Assembly (NCBI GenBank): GCA_013214355.1
Contig: JABSSL010000076.1
Coordinates: forward strand, 95,096-159,095
From: Saprospiraceae bacterium
GTDB lineage: Bacteria; Bacteroidota; Bacteroidia; Chitinophagales; Saprospiraceae
DNA: 64,000 nucleotides
Reading direction: 5' to 3'
Part shown: positions 42,177 through 53,117 of the stretch, piece after piece
How positions within the stretch are numbered: position 1 is the first letter of the stretch
How the letters are laid out: every line of letters starts with the position of its first letter
Position numbers and translations under genes: made by a program
The notes under the pieces: model-generated
The model's input: only the letters and a program-made list of their open reading frames with translations
The model's database searches: none
What the model was told of the DNA's origin: nothing

Positions 42177-42896
42177 ATGGGCGACTTCTCAGATAATATT
42201 GTAAATCAGCGTTTTAATCGGGTCTTTCAAGAGTTGGAAAAGTACAATCTCATCAAGGGTAAGTCAGACCTTGCCAAGAAGCTAGGTACGTACAACCACG
42301 TTATCAACAGTATTTTAAAAGGACAGCGGAATATAACAGTAGATCAGCTGCAGAAACTCTTTCTGGCCTATGGAGTAGATGCCAATTATATATTTGGCAA
42401 TGGCGACTCCATTTTTATGGACGGATATCCTGCTTACGGAGAAATTCCCACTCGCTCTATTTTGGATCGAGAACTGGGAGGACGAGAAAACATCACTTTA
42501 GTACCAGCGAAAGCTTTAGCTGGTTATGCAACCGAAATGCAGGATGATAAGTTTTTGGAAAATCTGCAAAAGTTTTCCATTCCTAACATGGCAGGAGAGT
42601 TAATGGCTTTCGAAATCAATGGCGACAGCATGACCCCCACCATCACCAATGGAGATATTGTGGTTTGTGAGGCTATCGAAAGGGGACAACCCCTTCGTGA
42701 CAATAATGTGTACGTCATTGTGACCGATGTAGTGGTAGCCAAGCGTATCCAGCAGGTCCGCGAAGGAAATAGCGTGACTAGGCTCAACCTTATCTCAGAT
42801 AATGATGCAGTATACAAGCCTTATCCGGTGGAGTTGGAGGAGGTACGCCAAATTCTGAAAGTAAAGTGTCGCTTGACCTCCTATGCCATCAGCTAG
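42177..42896 (+). CDS. XRE/S24 LexA-like transcriptional regulator
   Basis: This 239-residue protein has an N-terminal helix-turn-helix (about 10-75, [20 protein letters not shown]) and a C-terminal S24 peptidase domain. The Ser/Lys dyad is visible as Ser151 ([17 protein letters not shown]) and Lys189 (VVVAKRI). A candidate self-cleavage bond is Ala115-Gly116 in [11 protein letters not shown]. The spacing (36 and 38 residues) is close to that of LexA (35 and 37), so autocleavage is plausible. Proteins of this class in Bacteroidota often serve as general repressors, not only phage repressors. Its end overlaps the next gene by 14 bp. Confidence 0.88.
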   Translation: MGDFSDNIVNQRFNRVFQELEKYNLIKGKSDLAKKLGTYNHVINSILKGQRNITVDQLQKLFLAYGVDANYIFGNGDSIFMDGYPAYGEIPTRSILDRELGGRENITLVPAKALAGYATEMQDDKFLENLQKFSIPNMAGELMAFEINGDSMTPTITNGDIVVCEAIERGQPLRDNNVYVIVTDVVVAKRIQQVREGNSVTRLNLISDNDAVYKPYPVELEEVRQILKVKCRLTSYAIS

Positions 42897-43521
42897 TCCT
42901 AAGGTTTTAGCGGCTTATCGATGTCTGGTAGTGGAAGATGATCCACTAATTGCCGATGATCTCTCACTATGTATTGAAGATCTGGGGTATACTATGATTG
43001 GTCCTGCCAATGATTACCAAACCGCTATTTCTTTGCTAGAGCAAGATCTGCCCGACCTAGTACTATTAGATATAGATCTGGGAGGAGGCCCAACGGGAAT
43101 TGATCTGGCTGGCTTAATCAACAGAGAATATAAGCTTCCATTTATTTTCCTAACTTCTTTTTCGGATCAAATGACCTTGCAAGAGGTGAAAGCGCAGTAT
43201 CCGGCAGGCTTTGTCCTCAAGCCGTTCGACGAGAATCGGTTACGGGCCGCTATTCATATAGCCATGCACAATTATTATGCTGTCATTAGGTTTCATTTGG
43301 CAGGCTTGCAAGAGATTAACAATGGATTAGTTGAACCACTTACCCGTCGAGAAACGGAATTACTAGAGCTACTTTGTTCCGGCAAATCTAATCAACAGCT
43401 GGCTGATGCATTATTCGTTTCCATCAACACCGTAAAGACTCACCTCAAGAATCTGTATCTAAAGTTAGACGTAAGTAATCGAGCAGAAGCCATTGTAAAA
43501 CTTCAGCAATGGAATCGTTAA
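42883..43521 (+). CDS. LuxR-type response regulator overlapping the S24 gene
   Basis: This 212-residue regulator has a receiver domain (about 12-130; acidic pocket Glu18-Asp19-Asp20, phosphoacceptor Asp63 in [12 protein letters not shown], conserved Lys in [10 protein letters not shown]) and a LuxR-type HTH (about 150-208, [20 protein letters not shown] and [16 protein letters not shown]). The start ATG lies 14 bp inside the S24 gene, so the two are translationally coupled. The 3' end overlaps the convergent histidine kinase gene by four bases. The likely cognate kinase is that neighbour, which carries the HisKA_2 domain often paired with such receivers. Confidence 0.9.
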   Translation: MPSASPKVLAAYRCLVVEDDPLIADDLSLCIEDLGYTMIGPANDYQTAISLLEQDLPDLVLLDIDLGGGPTGIDLAGLINREYKLPFIFLTSFSDQMTLQEVKAQYPAGFVLKPFDENRLRAAIHIAMHNYYAVIRFHLAGLQEINNGLVEPLTRRETELLELLCSGKSNQQLADALFVSINTVKTHLKNLYLKLDVSNRAEAIVKLQQWNR

Positions 43522-45647
43522 GCTGCCACTAGTTTGGTCTTTGGAAAGGATAACTGTATGGCTGTCCCATCTTGATGTTGTACTGTTAACTGCCCTTTGA
43601 GTTTTTTACAAAAAGTGTGAATAAGCTGATAGCCAAAACCAGCAGTTTTGTCAATAGAACCTTTTTGGGCAACACCCACCCCGGTATCCGCTACTTCCAA
43701 AAGAAAGGACGCTTCCTTTTCTACGAAACGGACCAATAGTTGCCCTTTGCGTCCATTCGGAAAGGCATGTTTCAAAGAGTTGCTGATCAATTCATTCAGA
43801 ATCAAACCCAAGGGGACCATCACGTCCACATCAAGCTCTAGGTGATCGATCGACGTTTTAAGTTCGATCTGCTCAGGATCAATCTGGTAAGAGGTAAAAA
43901 GATAATTGGTTAGATCTTCCACGTAATCCGAAACGGTAAGCTGCCTTACATCATTGACTTGATACAGTTTCTGATGGATGAAGGCCATCGATTTTACCCG
44001 GTCCCGCCCTTCTCTGATGGCTCCAAGGGCAGCTGGATCCGCTACCTTACGGGCATGAAGATTGAGCAGACTGGATACCACTTGAAGGTTGTTTTTCACT
44101 CGATGATGTACTTCCCGAATGAGCATTTCTTTTTCAGATAGGGCAGCAGCAATGAGTTTGTTTTTTTGACTAAGAACCAGGTTAGTCTTTTTCCGCACTC
44201 GATTGTAATAAAACAGAAAACCACTAATCACGATAGCCAACAACACCCCGCCCATTAAACTTCTTTTTTCCCATAGATTTCGATCAATTAGGAGCTGCTG
44301 TTGTTGATTTTCAAACAATAAGAGAAGCCTTTCGTGGCTTTCTTTGGCTTCCGTCTGAAAATTCATAAACTTATTTAGCATGGGGTCAAAACGGGGCGTG
44401 AGTCTAGGTTCCCGTAGCATCTGCTTGTAGGTGGAGACCGCCTCTTGAAACTTGCCTTGGTTTCTCAGGCTTTCCGTACCTAAGCGATAAGCGAGTCGCA
44501 TCGTGCGTATGGATTGTCCACCACTTAAGCCGGAGGAAAGCCACTGATTAATCACACCGTCGGCCATTTGAAATTCCCCCATTCTGATCCAAAAGAGCAA
44601 TAAACTGAAGACCTTTTGATCTGTCTGAACATTTCGGTTACCAAGGCTTAAATTATAATCACCGATTAGTTGATAAACTGGGCGTTTAGCTCTTAAATTA
44701 TATAGTAGCTCGGGTCGACTTGTGGCATCTAAAAGTAGATGCTGATTCTGTAAGAAATATTCTGTAGCCAAGCCATAGTTGTCTCGCTCTTCCTCGATTT
44801 TCCCTAGTTTAAGAAAGGCTCCAATTTGCCAGGCCTGAAATTCTGGAGAATTCGCCCACTGTACCATCTCCTGGCAATACGCTTCCATCTCTTCCGGTTG
44901 GTCCAAGTTTTGATTGATTTCGATGAGATGTTTTAGACTACTCATCATCCCCAAGGTGTCTTTGCTCTTTCGTTGTTTCTCTAGGTTGGTAGTAAAGCAA
45001 TTCATAGCCGTTAGGTATTTCTTCTTTCTTAAGTTGAAAACGCCCCATTCTTGCCTAATTGCCATGGCGATTTCGTACTCGCCCAATTTTTCATAGGCTT
45101 GCATGGCAGCTTCATAGTACTCTTTTGCGGCTTCAAATTGTCGATTCTTTAGATATAGCCTACCCAATCGTTTTTTGGCCCAGGCTTCCTTTTCACATTG
45201 ACCCATCCCTCGCATACCAGCCAAATAGTCTTCCCGCCATTGGATGGCTAACTGCAATTGTCCCCTCAGCAAGGCAACTTCACTTAAGGCCGCTTCTAAA
45301 TAGAGTTTCTCATTCAGGAAAGAAAATGCTGGGAGATTTTGGTGGATGGCCAATAGGCTTTCATAGGCTTCATCAAATTGGTTCTGTGCTATTTGAACTT
45401 CTGCTAGTTGATATTGAACTTGAAATTTTGAAGGAGCCTCGCCCTGCCAAGGTAGGGATAGTAAACTGTTGTTGGCGAGTTTCTGCAGACTATCCAACTC
45501 AAAGTTAGCTAGATAAATGTGCATGGAGTTTCCTTTCGGAATGAAGGAGGAAGTGTGTTTAGGGGTAGCCAATAAACGACATGCCAATAGCAAGAGAATT
45601 ACAGAGAGGAATCCCGTTTTGGTTTTAGGTATTTGTTGGTTGAGCAT
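43518..45647 (-). CDS. TPR-containing HisKA_2 sensor histidine kinase
   Basis: This 709-residue kinase has a signal peptide (about 8-27), a long periplasmic TPR array (about 60-440), one membrane helix (about 468-488, [19 protein letters not shown]), a HisKA_2 domain with [20 protein letters not shown] (phosphoacceptor among His514/His515) and a HATPase domain ([16 protein letters not shown], then [11 protein letters not shown] and GFGYQLIHT). It should phosphorylate the convergent LuxR-type regulator. The C-terminal overlap of four bases with that gene means the two mRNAs can pair at their ends. Confidence 0.9.
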   Translation of the reverse strand: MLNQQIPKTKTGFLSVILLLLACRLLATPKHTSSFIPKGNSMHIYLANFELDSLQKLANNSLLSLPWQGEAPSKFQVQYQLAEVQIAQNQFDEAYESLLAIHQNLPAFSFLNEKLYLEAALSEVALLRGQLQLAIQWREDYLAGMRGMGQCEKEAWAKKRLGRLYLKNRQFEAAKEYYEAAMQAYEKLGEYEIAMAIRQEWGVFNLRKKKYLTAMNCFTTNLEKQRKSKDTLGMMSSLKHLIEINQNLDQPEEMEAYCQEMVQWANSPEFQAWQIGAFLKLGKIEEERDNYGLATEYFLQNQHLLLDATSRPELLYNLRAKRPVYQLIGDYNLSLGNRNVQTDQKVFSLLLFWIRMGEFQMADGVINQWLSSGLSGGQSIRTMRLAYRLGTESLRNQGKFQEAVSTYKQMLREPRLTPRFDPMLNKFMNFQTEAKESHERLLLLFENQQQQLLIDRNLWEKRSLMGGVLLAIVISGFLFYYNRVRKKTNLVLSQKNKLIAAALSEKEMLIREVHHRVKNNLQVVSSLLNLHARKVADPAALGAIREGRDRVKSMAFIHQKLYQVNDVRQLTVSDYVEDLTNYLFTSYQIDPEQIELKTSIDHLELDVDVMVPLGLILNELISNSLKHAFPNGRKGQLLVRFVEKEASFLLEVADTGVGVAQKGSIDKTAGFGYQLIHTFCKKLKGQLTVQHQDGTAIQLSFPKTKLVAA

Positions 45648-45712
45648 AGGTACTACTTATTTGAGCTACGAGTGTTTTTTACTTGGGCTCTATTATATAG
45701 TAGCTTTTAAAC

Positions 45713-45720
45713 TACATTTG
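45713..45720 (+). promoter_or_regulatory. Candidate -7 box for the DUF255 gene
   Basis: TACATTTG is an exact TAnnTTTG match 120 bp before the ATG. The upstream TTG (45683-45685) is 27 bp away, longer than normal. Confidence 0.3.
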
Positions 45721-45840
45721 TCCGATCCCGCGTAAAACTGGAAAACGAAGACCATCCGCAAACCTAATGGGGTTATCGTTAGTTTACTTATCTGACTGAG
45801 GTCCCTTCTAAAGGTTTAATAGCTCGCAAAAAAATCTGAA

Positions 45841-47868
45841 ATGAATCGCTTACAACATGAGACTAGTCCCTATCTGCTACAACATGCCCACAATCCAGTC
45901 GATTGGTACCCTTGGGGGGAGGAGGCCCTGGAGAGAGCTCAAGTGGAAGATAAACCCATTATTATAAGTATTGGCTATTCTACCTGTCATTGGTGTCATG
46001 TCATGGAGCGAGAATCCTTCGAGGATCCTTCTGTAGCAAACTATATGAATGAGCATTTTATCAATATCAAGGTAGACCGAGAAGAGAGACCGGATCTCGA
46101 TCAGATTTATATGGAAGCCTGTCAGGCCATGACTGGGGGAGGAGGCTGGCCATTGAATTGCTTTTTGACCCCAGATGGCCGTCCCTTCTATGCTGGAACT
46201 TATTTCCCCCCACAGCCAGCTCATAATCGACCTTCCTGGCCGCAGTTACTGCAAGGGATGGCGCAGGCTTTTCACAATAAGCGCGATGTAGTGAATAATC
46301 AAGCCAAACGATTATTGGATGCCATACGGAGAGCCGATATACTTTTTGTAAAGGAGGATATCATGGATCAGCAGTTGGAAGGAGGACCTTTCACACCCGC
46401 TTTTGCTCAACAGCTTTTTATCGGCTTAAAGCGAAACTTTGATACGATTGAAGGAGGCTTTGGCGGAGCTCCCAAGTTTCCCGGGGCTATGAATTTACAG
46501 TATCTACTGGCTTATTATTATCATGCAGGAGAGGTTACGGCCTTACAACATGTTTGCTTGTCTTTGGACAAGATGATCGGTGGGGGGATTTATGATCAGA
46601 TTGGTGGTGGTTTTGCTCGTTATGCTACGGATAAGGCGTGGTTGGTTCCTCATTTTGAAAAAATGCTGTATGATAACGCCTTGCTCATTCAGGTTTTATC
46701 GGATGTTTATAAGATTACCGGGGAAGAACATTATAAAATAGCGATTGAGGAAACCCTCACCTTTGTTGAACGGGAAATGACCAGTCCCGAAGGAGGATTT
46801 TATGCAGCCTTGGATGCCGATTCAGAAGGTGAGGAGGGGAAGTTCTACGTCTGGTCTTATGCGGAATTAGCGGCAGCCCTAGGAGATGATTTTGAATGGT
46901 TTGCTGATCAGTTTGGGGTCAGCCAGGAAGGAAATTGGGAAGGAACTAATATTCTTTGGTTACCAAAGGGTTGTGCCGATACGGCTGTCAATCAAGAAAA
47001 ATTAGAACGGATTAAAGAAACCCTGTTAGAGGTGAGAGCCAAGCGGACTAGACCAGGCTTGGATGATAAGATCCTATTGGCTTGGAACGCCTTGATGAAC
47101 AAGGCCTACAGCAAAGCTTACGAAGCTTTAGGTAACGAGTCCTATAAGGAGTTGGCGATTAGGAATATGGAATTCCTTTTGAAACGATTTACCAACCCGG
47201 ATACGAATGGCCTCTATCATACCTATAAAGCGGGAGAAGCCAAGTATGAGGCCTTCTTAGATGACTACGCTTTTTTGATTGAATCACTGATTTCTTTATA
47301 CGAGATCAGCTTTAATAGTCAGTACCTTGACAAAGCTTCGGAAATCAGTGCGTTTGTGCTCAGCAATTTCCTTGATAGTCAGCATAATTTATTTTATTTT
47401 ACACCAAACAAGCAAGGGGATTTGCCGATTCGCCGCAAGGAATTTTATGATAATGCGACCCCATCTGGAAATGCTGTAATGGCGGAAAATTTATTTCATT
47501 TGGGGCGTTTTTTAGATAACAATGGTTATCTCAAGCAATCAGAAACCATGTTGTTGCGGCTACAAGAATCGATTGGCAAGTATCCAACCTCCTTTTCTCG
47601 GTGGGCACGAGCCAGCCTAAATTGGGTTTTCCCTTTCAGAGAAATTGCCGTGGTGGGGCCGGCTTACATGGCGCTGGCCACTGAAGTTGCTGAACAATTT
47701 ATCCCGAACAAAATTCTGATGGCCAGCGAGGCAGAAACGGATAAATACCCACTATTACGTGCAAGAGGTACGGGAGATGACACAAATATCTTTGTTTGTC
47801 AAAACTATTCCTGTCGACTTCCCGTTAAAAGCTTGAAAGAAATGATGGAAATCGTGGAGAATGAATAG
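45841..47868 (+). CDS. DUF255/YyaL-type thioredoxin-domain protein
   Basis: This 675-residue protein belongs to the YyaL/spermatogenesis-associated protein 20 family. The N-terminal thioredoxin-like domain (1-165) starts [20 protein letters not shown] and carries the CxxC motif in [15 protein letters not shown]. It is followed by a six-hairpin (alpha/alpha toroid) domain (about 190-600, [19 protein letters not shown] and [20 protein letters not shown]). No signal peptide is seen, so it is cytosolic. Biochemical function of the family is unclear; a cellobiose-epimerase-like fold in the second part is known. The gene is monocistronic. Confidence 0.94.
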   Translation: MNRLQHETSPYLLQHAHNPVDWYPWGEEALERAQVEDKPIIISIGYSTCHWCHVMERESFEDPSVANYMNEHFINIKVDREERPDLDQIYMEACQAMTGGGGWPLNCFLTPDGRPFYAGTYFPPQPAHNRPSWPQLLQGMAQAFHNKRDVVNNQAKRLLDAIRRADILFVKEDIMDQQLEGGPFTPAFAQQLFIGLKRNFDTIEGGFGGAPKFPGAMNLQYLLAYYYHAGEVTALQHVCLSLDKMIGGGIYDQIGGGFARYATDKAWLVPHFEKMLYDNALLIQVLSDVYKITGEEHYKIAIEETLTFVEREMTSPEGGFYAALDADSEGEEGKFYVWSYAELAAALGDDFEWFADQFGVSQEGNWEGTNILWLPKGCADTAVNQEKLERIKETLLEVRAKRTRPGLDDKILLAWNALMNKAYSKAYEALGNESYKELAIRNMEFLLKRFTNPDTNGLYHTYKAGEAKYEAFLDDYAFLIESLISLYEISFNSQYLDKASEISAFVLSNFLDSQHNLFYFTPNKQGDLPIRRKEFYDNATPSGNAVMAENLFHLGRFLDNNGYLKQSETMLLRLQESIGKYPTSFSRWARASLNWVFPFREIAVVGPAYMALATEVAEQFIPNKILMASEAETDKYPLLRARGTGDDTNIFVCQNYSCRLPVKSLKEMMEIVENE

Positions 47869-47994
47869 TTTATCGTGGATCGAGCACTATGGGATGGCAC
47901 AAATAATTGCAGAATAAAATAGAGCTTAGGTGCGGTGTAGATCGATAATTACTGATACTATTTTGCCGGACTTGTTGTTCATTAACAAATTTGC

Positions 47995-48975
47995 ATGCGA
48001 TCAAAAACTACACTACTTATCTTATTTCTCTTCGGTGCAGTGTTAGGTTTTAGTCAACAACCTGCTCAGTACAGCCTTTATATGATGAATCAACTCAACT
48101 GGAATCCAGCCTATGCTGGCTTAGAAAACTCGCTGAGTATTACGGGGGGATTTCGTCAACAGTGGGTTGGTTTGGAAGGTGCTCCGAGTACTCAATTTGT
48201 GAGCGCTCATATGCCGCTGTATATCGCCAGAGGAGGAATTGGTATTCATCTCGAGAACGACGAGGCTGGACCTACCAATCGAACGGCTTCCTATATTTCC
48301 TATAATTATCAAGTTGTGTCAGATGCCGGAGTTCTTTCCTTTGGGGTGAGTGCAGGTTTTGTCCAATTTACTTTAGATGGCTCCAGATTGCGAACTCCTG
48401 AAGGTAATTATTTGGAAGGGGTAGGAGGGATGGTGATAGATCACCAGGATGAACTCTTGCCATTGGGATCAATCAATAGCATGACTAATACTTTTGGGGC
48501 TGGTGTCTATTTCCAGAGCGAAAGATTAGAATTAGGGGTAGGGGTTAGGCATCTAAACGAGCCGAGCTTGGATCTGGAAGGGCTATCCTTCCCATTAAAA
48601 CGAGCTTTTTTCTTGAATGCAGGGTATAATCTTGAGGTAAATTCCTCCCTAGTACTAATGCCTACCCTCATGGTGCAATCTGACCTAGTGCAGACGCAGA
48701 CTAACGTTGGAATGATCGCTCAATACAATGAAAATATATTTGGTGGGGCAACTTACCGGGGGGCTCACAGCACCCCTTCACAAGACGCGGTAGCCATTAT
48801 TGTAGGCTTCAAAATCAGTGAAAATATGAAGTTGGCTTATGCCTACGACCTCACCTTGAGCCCGCTGAATACCGTTAGTAATGGTTCACATGAAATCATG
48901 ATCAACTACAATCTCAACAAGCGAATTGGGTCTGGTCGACCTCCGCGCGTAATCTACAATCCTCGATCATTGTAA
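47995..48975 (+). CDS. PorP/SprF-family type IX secretion membrane protein
   Basis: This 326-residue outer-membrane protein has a signal peptide (1-20, ending GFSQQ) and the family opening PAQYSLYMMNQLNWNPAYAG, followed by a beta-barrel region with DEAGPTNRTASYISYNYQV and AYAYDLTLSPLNTVSNGSHE. Members associate with specific T9SS cargo (SprF with SprB) or with the PorK/N ring. Its position 293 bp before gldK on the same strand supports a role in the secretion machine. It may be a cargo-specific anchor for the giant protein at 59.8 kb; that is speculation. Confidence 0.92.
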   Translation: MRSKTTLLILFLFGAVLGFSQQPAQYSLYMMNQLNWNPAYAGLENSLSITGGFRQQWVGLEGAPSTQFVSAHMPLYIARGGIGIHLENDEAGPTNRTASYISYNYQVVSDAGVLSFGVSAGFVQFTLDGSRLRTPEGNYLEGVGGMVIDHQDELLPLGSINSMTNTFGAGVYFQSERLELGVGVRHLNEPSLDLEGLSFPLKRAFFLNAGYNLEVNSSLVLMPTLMVQSDLVQTQTNVGMIAQYNENIFGGATYRGAHSTPSQDAVAIIVGFKISENMKLAYAYDLTLSPLNTVSNGSHEIMINYNLNKRIGSGRPPRVIYNPRSL

Positions 48976-49091
48976 GGGAAGGAAAAAATTCTTACTTAAA
49001 GTGCCCGACTTTAAAATAATAATTTCCAAAGTGACGTTTCTTATTCGAGTGTCACTGGCAATTTGAGGCCGAATGTATAAAAGGATTTAAT

Positions 49092-49099
49092 TATCTTTG
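49092..49099 (+). promoter_or_regulatory. Candidate -7 box for gldK
   Basis: TATCTTTG matches TAnnTTTG exactly, 170 bp before the gldK ATG. A TTTG at 49062-49065 is rather far upstream. The 293-bp gap between the PorP/SprF gene and gldK holds nothing else recognised. Confidence 0.3.
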
Positions 49100-49268
49100 A
49101 TAAATTTTTGAAACGGTCTATATTTACATTCGCTTCAAACCAGCGAGTTTGGTGTTCCACTTTATAAGAAGGACCCGGGGCCCAAAAACGTAAGGATCCC
49201 AAAAGCAACTTGACAAAAAGTGGACTTAAGTATAACATTTTAATCTGAAGGAAAACTCGGGTGTTAAC

Positions 49269-50516
49269 ATGAAAAATTTATCCAAATTAACACTAGTACT
49301 ATTAGTGGTACTGGTAGCGTCGTCGTGTGGAAGACGCGAGAACGGTCAGTTATTAGGTGTACTTGACCGCCCATCTTGGAAGGGAATCAATCCCTATGGT
49401 ATGGTGTACGTTCCTTCTGGAACACTTACGATCGGGCCTAGCGATCAGGATGTAAGTAACACCTTTGTTCAACGTCAAAAGCAGATTTCTATTCAGGGTT
49501 TCTACATGGATGACACGGAGATCACCAACAATGAGTATCGCCAGTTCGTCTATTGGGTTAGAGATTCCATCGCCCACTCTTATTTGGATCACTACATCGA
49601 GGATGAAGCGACCGGAGAAGAGAAAATCGATTGGGAATATGATATCGATTGGGAGGACGAAACGCTTGAAGATCTTTATTACCAAGGCGATGATCGATTC
49701 GCTGGTAAAAAAGAACTTGATGTTGACAAGCTAGTCTTTGAGTATGAGTGGTACGACTGGAAACGTGCTGCTAATGACAAAGGCAAATCTCCTCGCAACA
49801 CTTTCATTAAGCGCAAGAAAGCAAAGATTTATCCGGATACATTGGTTTGGATTAGAGATTTCTCCTACTCCTACAATGAACCAATGACCCGTAACTATTT
49901 CTGGCACCCTGCCTTTGATGACTACCCAGTAGTTGGTGTGGATTGGCACACTGCTAACGCCTTCACCTACTGGCGTACTAAGTTGTGGAATACTTACCAA
50001 CAAACTCGCGGCGATGGTATCAATACGGAAGATTTCCGTTTACCAACCGAATACGAATGGGAGTATGCTGCCAGAGGTGGCCACGAATTAGCTCCTTTCC
50101 CTTGGGGTACTTACTATGTAAGAAATGCTAAGGGATGTTTGTTAGCAAACTTTAAGCCTGGACGCGGTAACTACCCTGAAGATGGTGGCCAATACACCGT
50201 TCGTGCCGATGCTTATTTTCCCAATGACTATGGTTTATTCAATATGTCTGGGAACGTAGCAGAATGGACTGGTTCAGCTTATTATGAAAATGCTTACGCT
50301 TTCATCCACGACTTGAACCCCGATATTCGCTTTGATGCTAAAGAGGACGATCCCGAGGCCTATAAGCGTAAAGTGATTAGAGGTGGATCTTGGAAAGATG
50401 TGATGCATTACCTACGTAATGGTATCCGCCACTGGGAATACCAAGACACAACCAAGTCTTACATCGGATTCCGTTGTGCATTGACCTTCCTAGGTCGCTC
50501 TGTAAATGACTTCTAG
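49269..50516 (+). CDS. gldK: T9SS ring lipoprotein GldK
   Basis: This 415-residue lipoprotein (lipobox VASSC, lipidated Cys20) has a sulfatase-modifying-factor (FGE-like) domain through most of its length. It shows YVPSGTLTIGPSD, FYMDDTEITNNEYRQFVYWV, DFRLPTEYEWEYAARGG, GLFNMSGNVAEWTGSAYYEN and KVIRGGSWKD. With GldN it forms the ring under the outer membrane that belongs to the T9SS/gliding machinery. Compared with catalytic FGE proteins it is a structural member with an acidic insert (about 100-140). A strong terminator follows the gene, 17 bp after the stop, so the downstream gldL is largely transcribed separately. Confidence 0.96.
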   Translation: MKNLSKLTLVLLVVLVASSCGRRENGQLLGVLDRPSWKGINPYGMVYVPSGTLTIGPSDQDVSNTFVQRQKQISIQGFYMDDTEITNNEYRQFVYWVRDSIAHSYLDHYIEDEATGEEKIDWEYDIDWEDETLEDLYYQGDDRFAGKKELDVDKLVFEYEWYDWKRAANDKGKSPRNTFIKRKKAKIYPDTLVWIRDFSYSYNEPMTRNYFWHPAFDDYPVVGVDWHTANAFTYWRTKLWNTYQQTRGDGINTEDFRLPTEYEWEYAARGGHELAPFPWGTYYVRNAKGCLLANFKPGRGNYPEDGGQYTVRADAYFPNDYGLFNMSGNVAEWTGSAYYENAYAFIHDLNPDIRFDAKEDDPEAYKRKVIRGGSWKDVMHYLRNGIRHWEYQDTTKSYIGFRCALTFLGRSVNDF

Positions 50517-50533
50517 TTAACTTCCATATATTA

Positions 50534-50565
50534 AGAAGGATATTGCCCTCGCAATATCCTTCTTT
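50534..50565 (+). terminator. Strong terminator between gldK and gldL
   Basis: AGAAGGATATTGC (50534-50546) pairs perfectly with GCAATATCCTTCT (50551-50563) around CCTC, followed by TT. It sits within what is usually a single T9SS operon. Confidence 0.85.
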
Positions 50566-50687
50566 GTATTTCCTACTCACTCGCCCATATTAGACCTGTA
50601 AAGCACTGTCTCCTACAATTATTTCTTGTATCTAATCTTCTGAAAGTCAAGAATTTGATCGCCCTTAAAATTATTTTCAAAAAAAAA

Positions 50688-50715
50688 TAGTCGAAGGTGT
50701 ATCTTTTTTCGACTA
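50688..50715. repeat. Inverted repeat in the gldL leader
   Basis: TAGTCGAA (50688-50695) and TTCGACTA (50708-50715) are exact reverse complements around a 12-nt spacer rich in T. It may be an operator or a 5' leader hairpin of gldL mRNA. Confidence 0.5.
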
Positions 50716-50790
50716 GTGCATTATGAGAGTGAGTTTCAAACAAATTGAACAAGCAAATTTTTCAACTAATCATTAAAACTGCATCGTAAA

Positions 50791-51405
50791 ATGAGTTTCT
50801 TAAAATCGAAAGGGTTCAAATATCTCAAAAACTTGATTATTGGAGTTGGAGCTTCTGTAGTACTTTTAGGAGCTTTGTTCAAAATCCTTTCTTGGCCAGG
50901 TGCTGATGAAATGTTGATGGCAGGTATGTTTACTGAAGCCGGCATCTTTTTATTCTTAGGCCTTATCCCACCAGACAAAGACTACTACTGGGAAAAATTG
51001 TACCCAGGATTGGATAACTATTCTGCTAATGTTCAGCCACTAACTGCAGGTCCTGTTGCTTCTACGCCTCAATCTCCTGCTTTGAATGGTGAAGTAGTTG
51101 AAGCCCAATTGGGAGGAATGTTGACTGAATTGCAAACGATGGCTAAGAGCTTAGGTTCTTTGAAAGCCTTGCAGGAAGTTGACTTCTCTGGTACTAGCGA
51201 CCAGATCAAAGCCATGGGTAACTTCTACACGAAGTTGAACGAAGCTATGATGGATATCAGTGACTCTGTAGATGAGGCGAAGCAATATAAGTCTAACCTA
51301 CAGGATTTAAATAAAAATCTAGGTACTTTGAACCAGACTTACAGTTCTTTGAACAACGTATATGGTTCTGTGATCTCTTCTATGGCTAACGTACGAAATA
51401 GCTAA
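50791..51405 (+). CDS. gldL: T9SS motor protein GldL
   Basis: This 204-residue inner-membrane protein has two membrane helices (about 14-33 and 38-58; GFKYLKNLIIGVGASVVLLG and MFTEAGIFLFLGLIPP) and a cytoplasmic helical tail. The Glu in the second helix (MAGMFTEAGIFLF) is the conserved proton-motive residue of the family. With the GldM dimer it forms the five-to-two rotary motor that drives secretion and gliding. The gap to gldM is 43 bp, without a hairpin, so the two motor genes are co-expressed. Confidence 0.96.
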   Translation: MSFLKSKGFKYLKNLIIGVGASVVLLGALFKILSWPGADEMLMAGMFTEAGIFLFLGLIPPDKDYYWEKLYPGLDNYSANVQPLTAGPVASTPQSPALNGEVVEAQLGGMLTELQTMAKSLGSLKALQEVDFSGTSDQIKAMGNFYTKLNEAMMDISDSVDEAKQYKSNLQDLNKNLGTLNQTYSSLNNVYGSVISSMANVRNS

Positions 51406-51448
51406 TCATTTTTTGAAATCAATTGCTAATTGTAAAAATTAAAGACTT

Positions 51449-53026
51449 ATGTCAATTCCAAAGGAACCGCGGCAGTTGATGATCAACCTGATGTATCTCG
51501 TACTGACGGCCCTATTGGCCCTGAACGTGTCCGCAGAGATTATCAATGCCTTCTTTTTGATCGATAAAGGTATCGCCGGATCCAACGCAGTGATCGATGA
51601 TTCGAATACCTTCGCCATGACTGTATTGGGTAAGAATGCAGAGCAGGATAAAGAGCGCTATCAGCCATTGGTTGATGCTGCCAAAGAAATTCAAACTATC
51701 TCACAAGAATTCACTAAATATATTGATGATACTAGAGAAGGTTTGATTGATGCAACCGGTCAAGGCTACTTTCCAGAAGATGATAAAAAGCATCCTGGAC
51801 AACCCAAAGCCTATAAGAACAAGGATGTGACCACACGTATCCTTGTAAATGACGGGAAAGGAGCCGAGATGAGAGAACGAATCTTAGGCGATCGTGAAAA
51901 GATCTTAGAACTGGTGAGAGGTTTGAGCGGTACAGAAGGTACTGCGATCAACGATACAACCGTTGCTGAATTGGAGAAGAGTATCACCTTGAACATCAGT
52001 GATGATTGGGAGAACTCCAAGAAAAAATCTTGGGAGGAGTTTACCTTCAACCATATGCCGGTAGCCTCTATCTTTCCGATCTTCCGTAAGTTCCAAAACG
52101 ATATGAAAAGCTCAGAAGCAGCTGTTTTGAACTTCTTAGTAAATCAGGTAGGTGCAACTTCTTTTAAAGTAGATGCTTTTATTCCGATTTCTTCAGCTAA
52201 GAAAAGTTACATCATTGCCGGTGAGCCTTACGAATCAGAAATTACCATTGGTGCTTCTAGTAAATCTGTTTACGAAAACATGATCGTTAAAGTAAACGGT
52301 TCAACACTAGATGTGGAAGATGGAGTAGCACAGTATAGTGCTTCTACTTCTGGGACAGGTGTGAAATCATATAATGTAGATATCACCTTGACCAACCCGA
52401 CTACGGGTAAGACGGAAACTTACTCTAAAGAGTTTGAATACGAAGTTGGACGTCGTAGTGTAACAGTTGCTGCTGATAAGATGAATGTATTCTACATCGG
52501 TGTGGATAATCCAGTATCGGTGGTAGCAGCGGGTATTTCCAGTAATGATCTACGAGTGAGTGGTAATGGTGCTGGCCTGAAGCTGAAGGGGAGAGGTAAT
52601 AAGTACACGGCTACTGTTAGTCAGCCAGGTGAAGCTAAGATCAATGTATCAGGTGGTGGATTGAAAGCTAGTTCTTTCACCTTCCGTGCGAAGCGTATTC
52701 CTGATCCGGTGGCTAAGCTGGGTAAATCATCCGGTGGACCAATGGGTAACGGTGAATTCAAGGCACAAGGTGGTGTTTTAGCTATTCTTGATGGTTTTGA
52801 TTTCGATGCACGCTGTAATATCCAAGGATTTAATCTAACTTACGTTGCAAAGAGACAGGACCCCGTTCCTGTAGTTAATAAAGGGCCTCGCTTTAGTGCT
52901 CAAGCTAAGCGATTAGTAGGTAGAGCTAAGCCAGGTGACATCTATTATTTTGATAATGTTCGAGCCAGATGTCCAGGTGATAAAGCAGGTCGAAAAATTA
53001 ATGCGATGGTGTTTACCATCAAGTAG
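51449..53026 (+). CDS. gldM: T9SS motor shaft protein GldM
   Basis: This 525-residue protein has one N-terminal membrane helix (about 11-32, INLMYLVLTALLALNVSAEI) and a long periplasmic part of four beta domains (D1-D4). The opening SIPKEPRQLMINLMYLVLTA is diagnostic. Residues such as SSAKKSYIIAGEPYESEITI (D2/D3) and the Gly-rich GGPMGNGEFKAQGGVLAI (D4) are conserved. The shaft passes torque from GldL to the GldKN ring. Length is normal. A hairpin terminator lies 25 bp after the stop, before gldN. Confidence 0.96.
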   Translation: MSIPKEPRQLMINLMYLVLTALLALNVSAEIINAFFLIDKGIAGSNAVIDDSNTFAMTVLGKNAEQDKERYQPLVDAAKEIQTISQEFTKYIDDTREGLIDATGQGYFPEDDKKHPGQPKAYKNKDVTTRILVNDGKGAEMRERILGDREKILELVRGLSGTEGTAINDTTVAELEKSITLNISDDWENSKKKSWEEFTFNHMPVASIFPIFRKFQNDMKSSEAAVLNFLVNQVGATSFKVDAFIPISSAKKSYIIAGEPYESEITIGASSKSVYENMIVKVNGSTLDVEDGVAQYSASTSGTGVKSYNVDITLTNPTTGKTETYSKEFEYEVGRRSVTVAADKMNVFYIGVDNPVSVVAAGISSNDLRVSGNGAGLKLKGRGNKYTATVSQPGEAKINVSGGGLKASSFTFRAKRIPDPVAKLGKSSGGPMGNGEFKAQGGVLAILDGFDFDARCNIQGFNLTYVAKRQDPVPVVNKGPRFSAQAKRLVGRAKPGDIYYFDNVRARCPGDKAGRKINAMVFTIK

Positions 53027-53051
53027 ATAAATTTTTCTGTTAACATGTAAT

Positions 53052-53092
53052 AGTGCAGCCATTTGATTCGTTATTAAATGGTTGCACTTTTG
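53052..53092 (+). terminator. Terminator between gldM and gldN
   Basis: AGTGCAGCCATTT (53052-53064) pairs with AAATGGTTGCACT (53076-53088) with one G-T wobble, followed by TT, G and later T-rich DNA. It is placed exactly between two genes that must act together, so partial read-through is expected. Confidence 0.75.
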
Positions 53093-53117
53093 CACATTTT
53101 AAACTAACGATTCGACC

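Noticed and set aside
49041..49238. 65-codon minus-strand frame before gldK
   Set aside because: It overlaps the probable gldK promoter region and shows no domain or conserved pattern.
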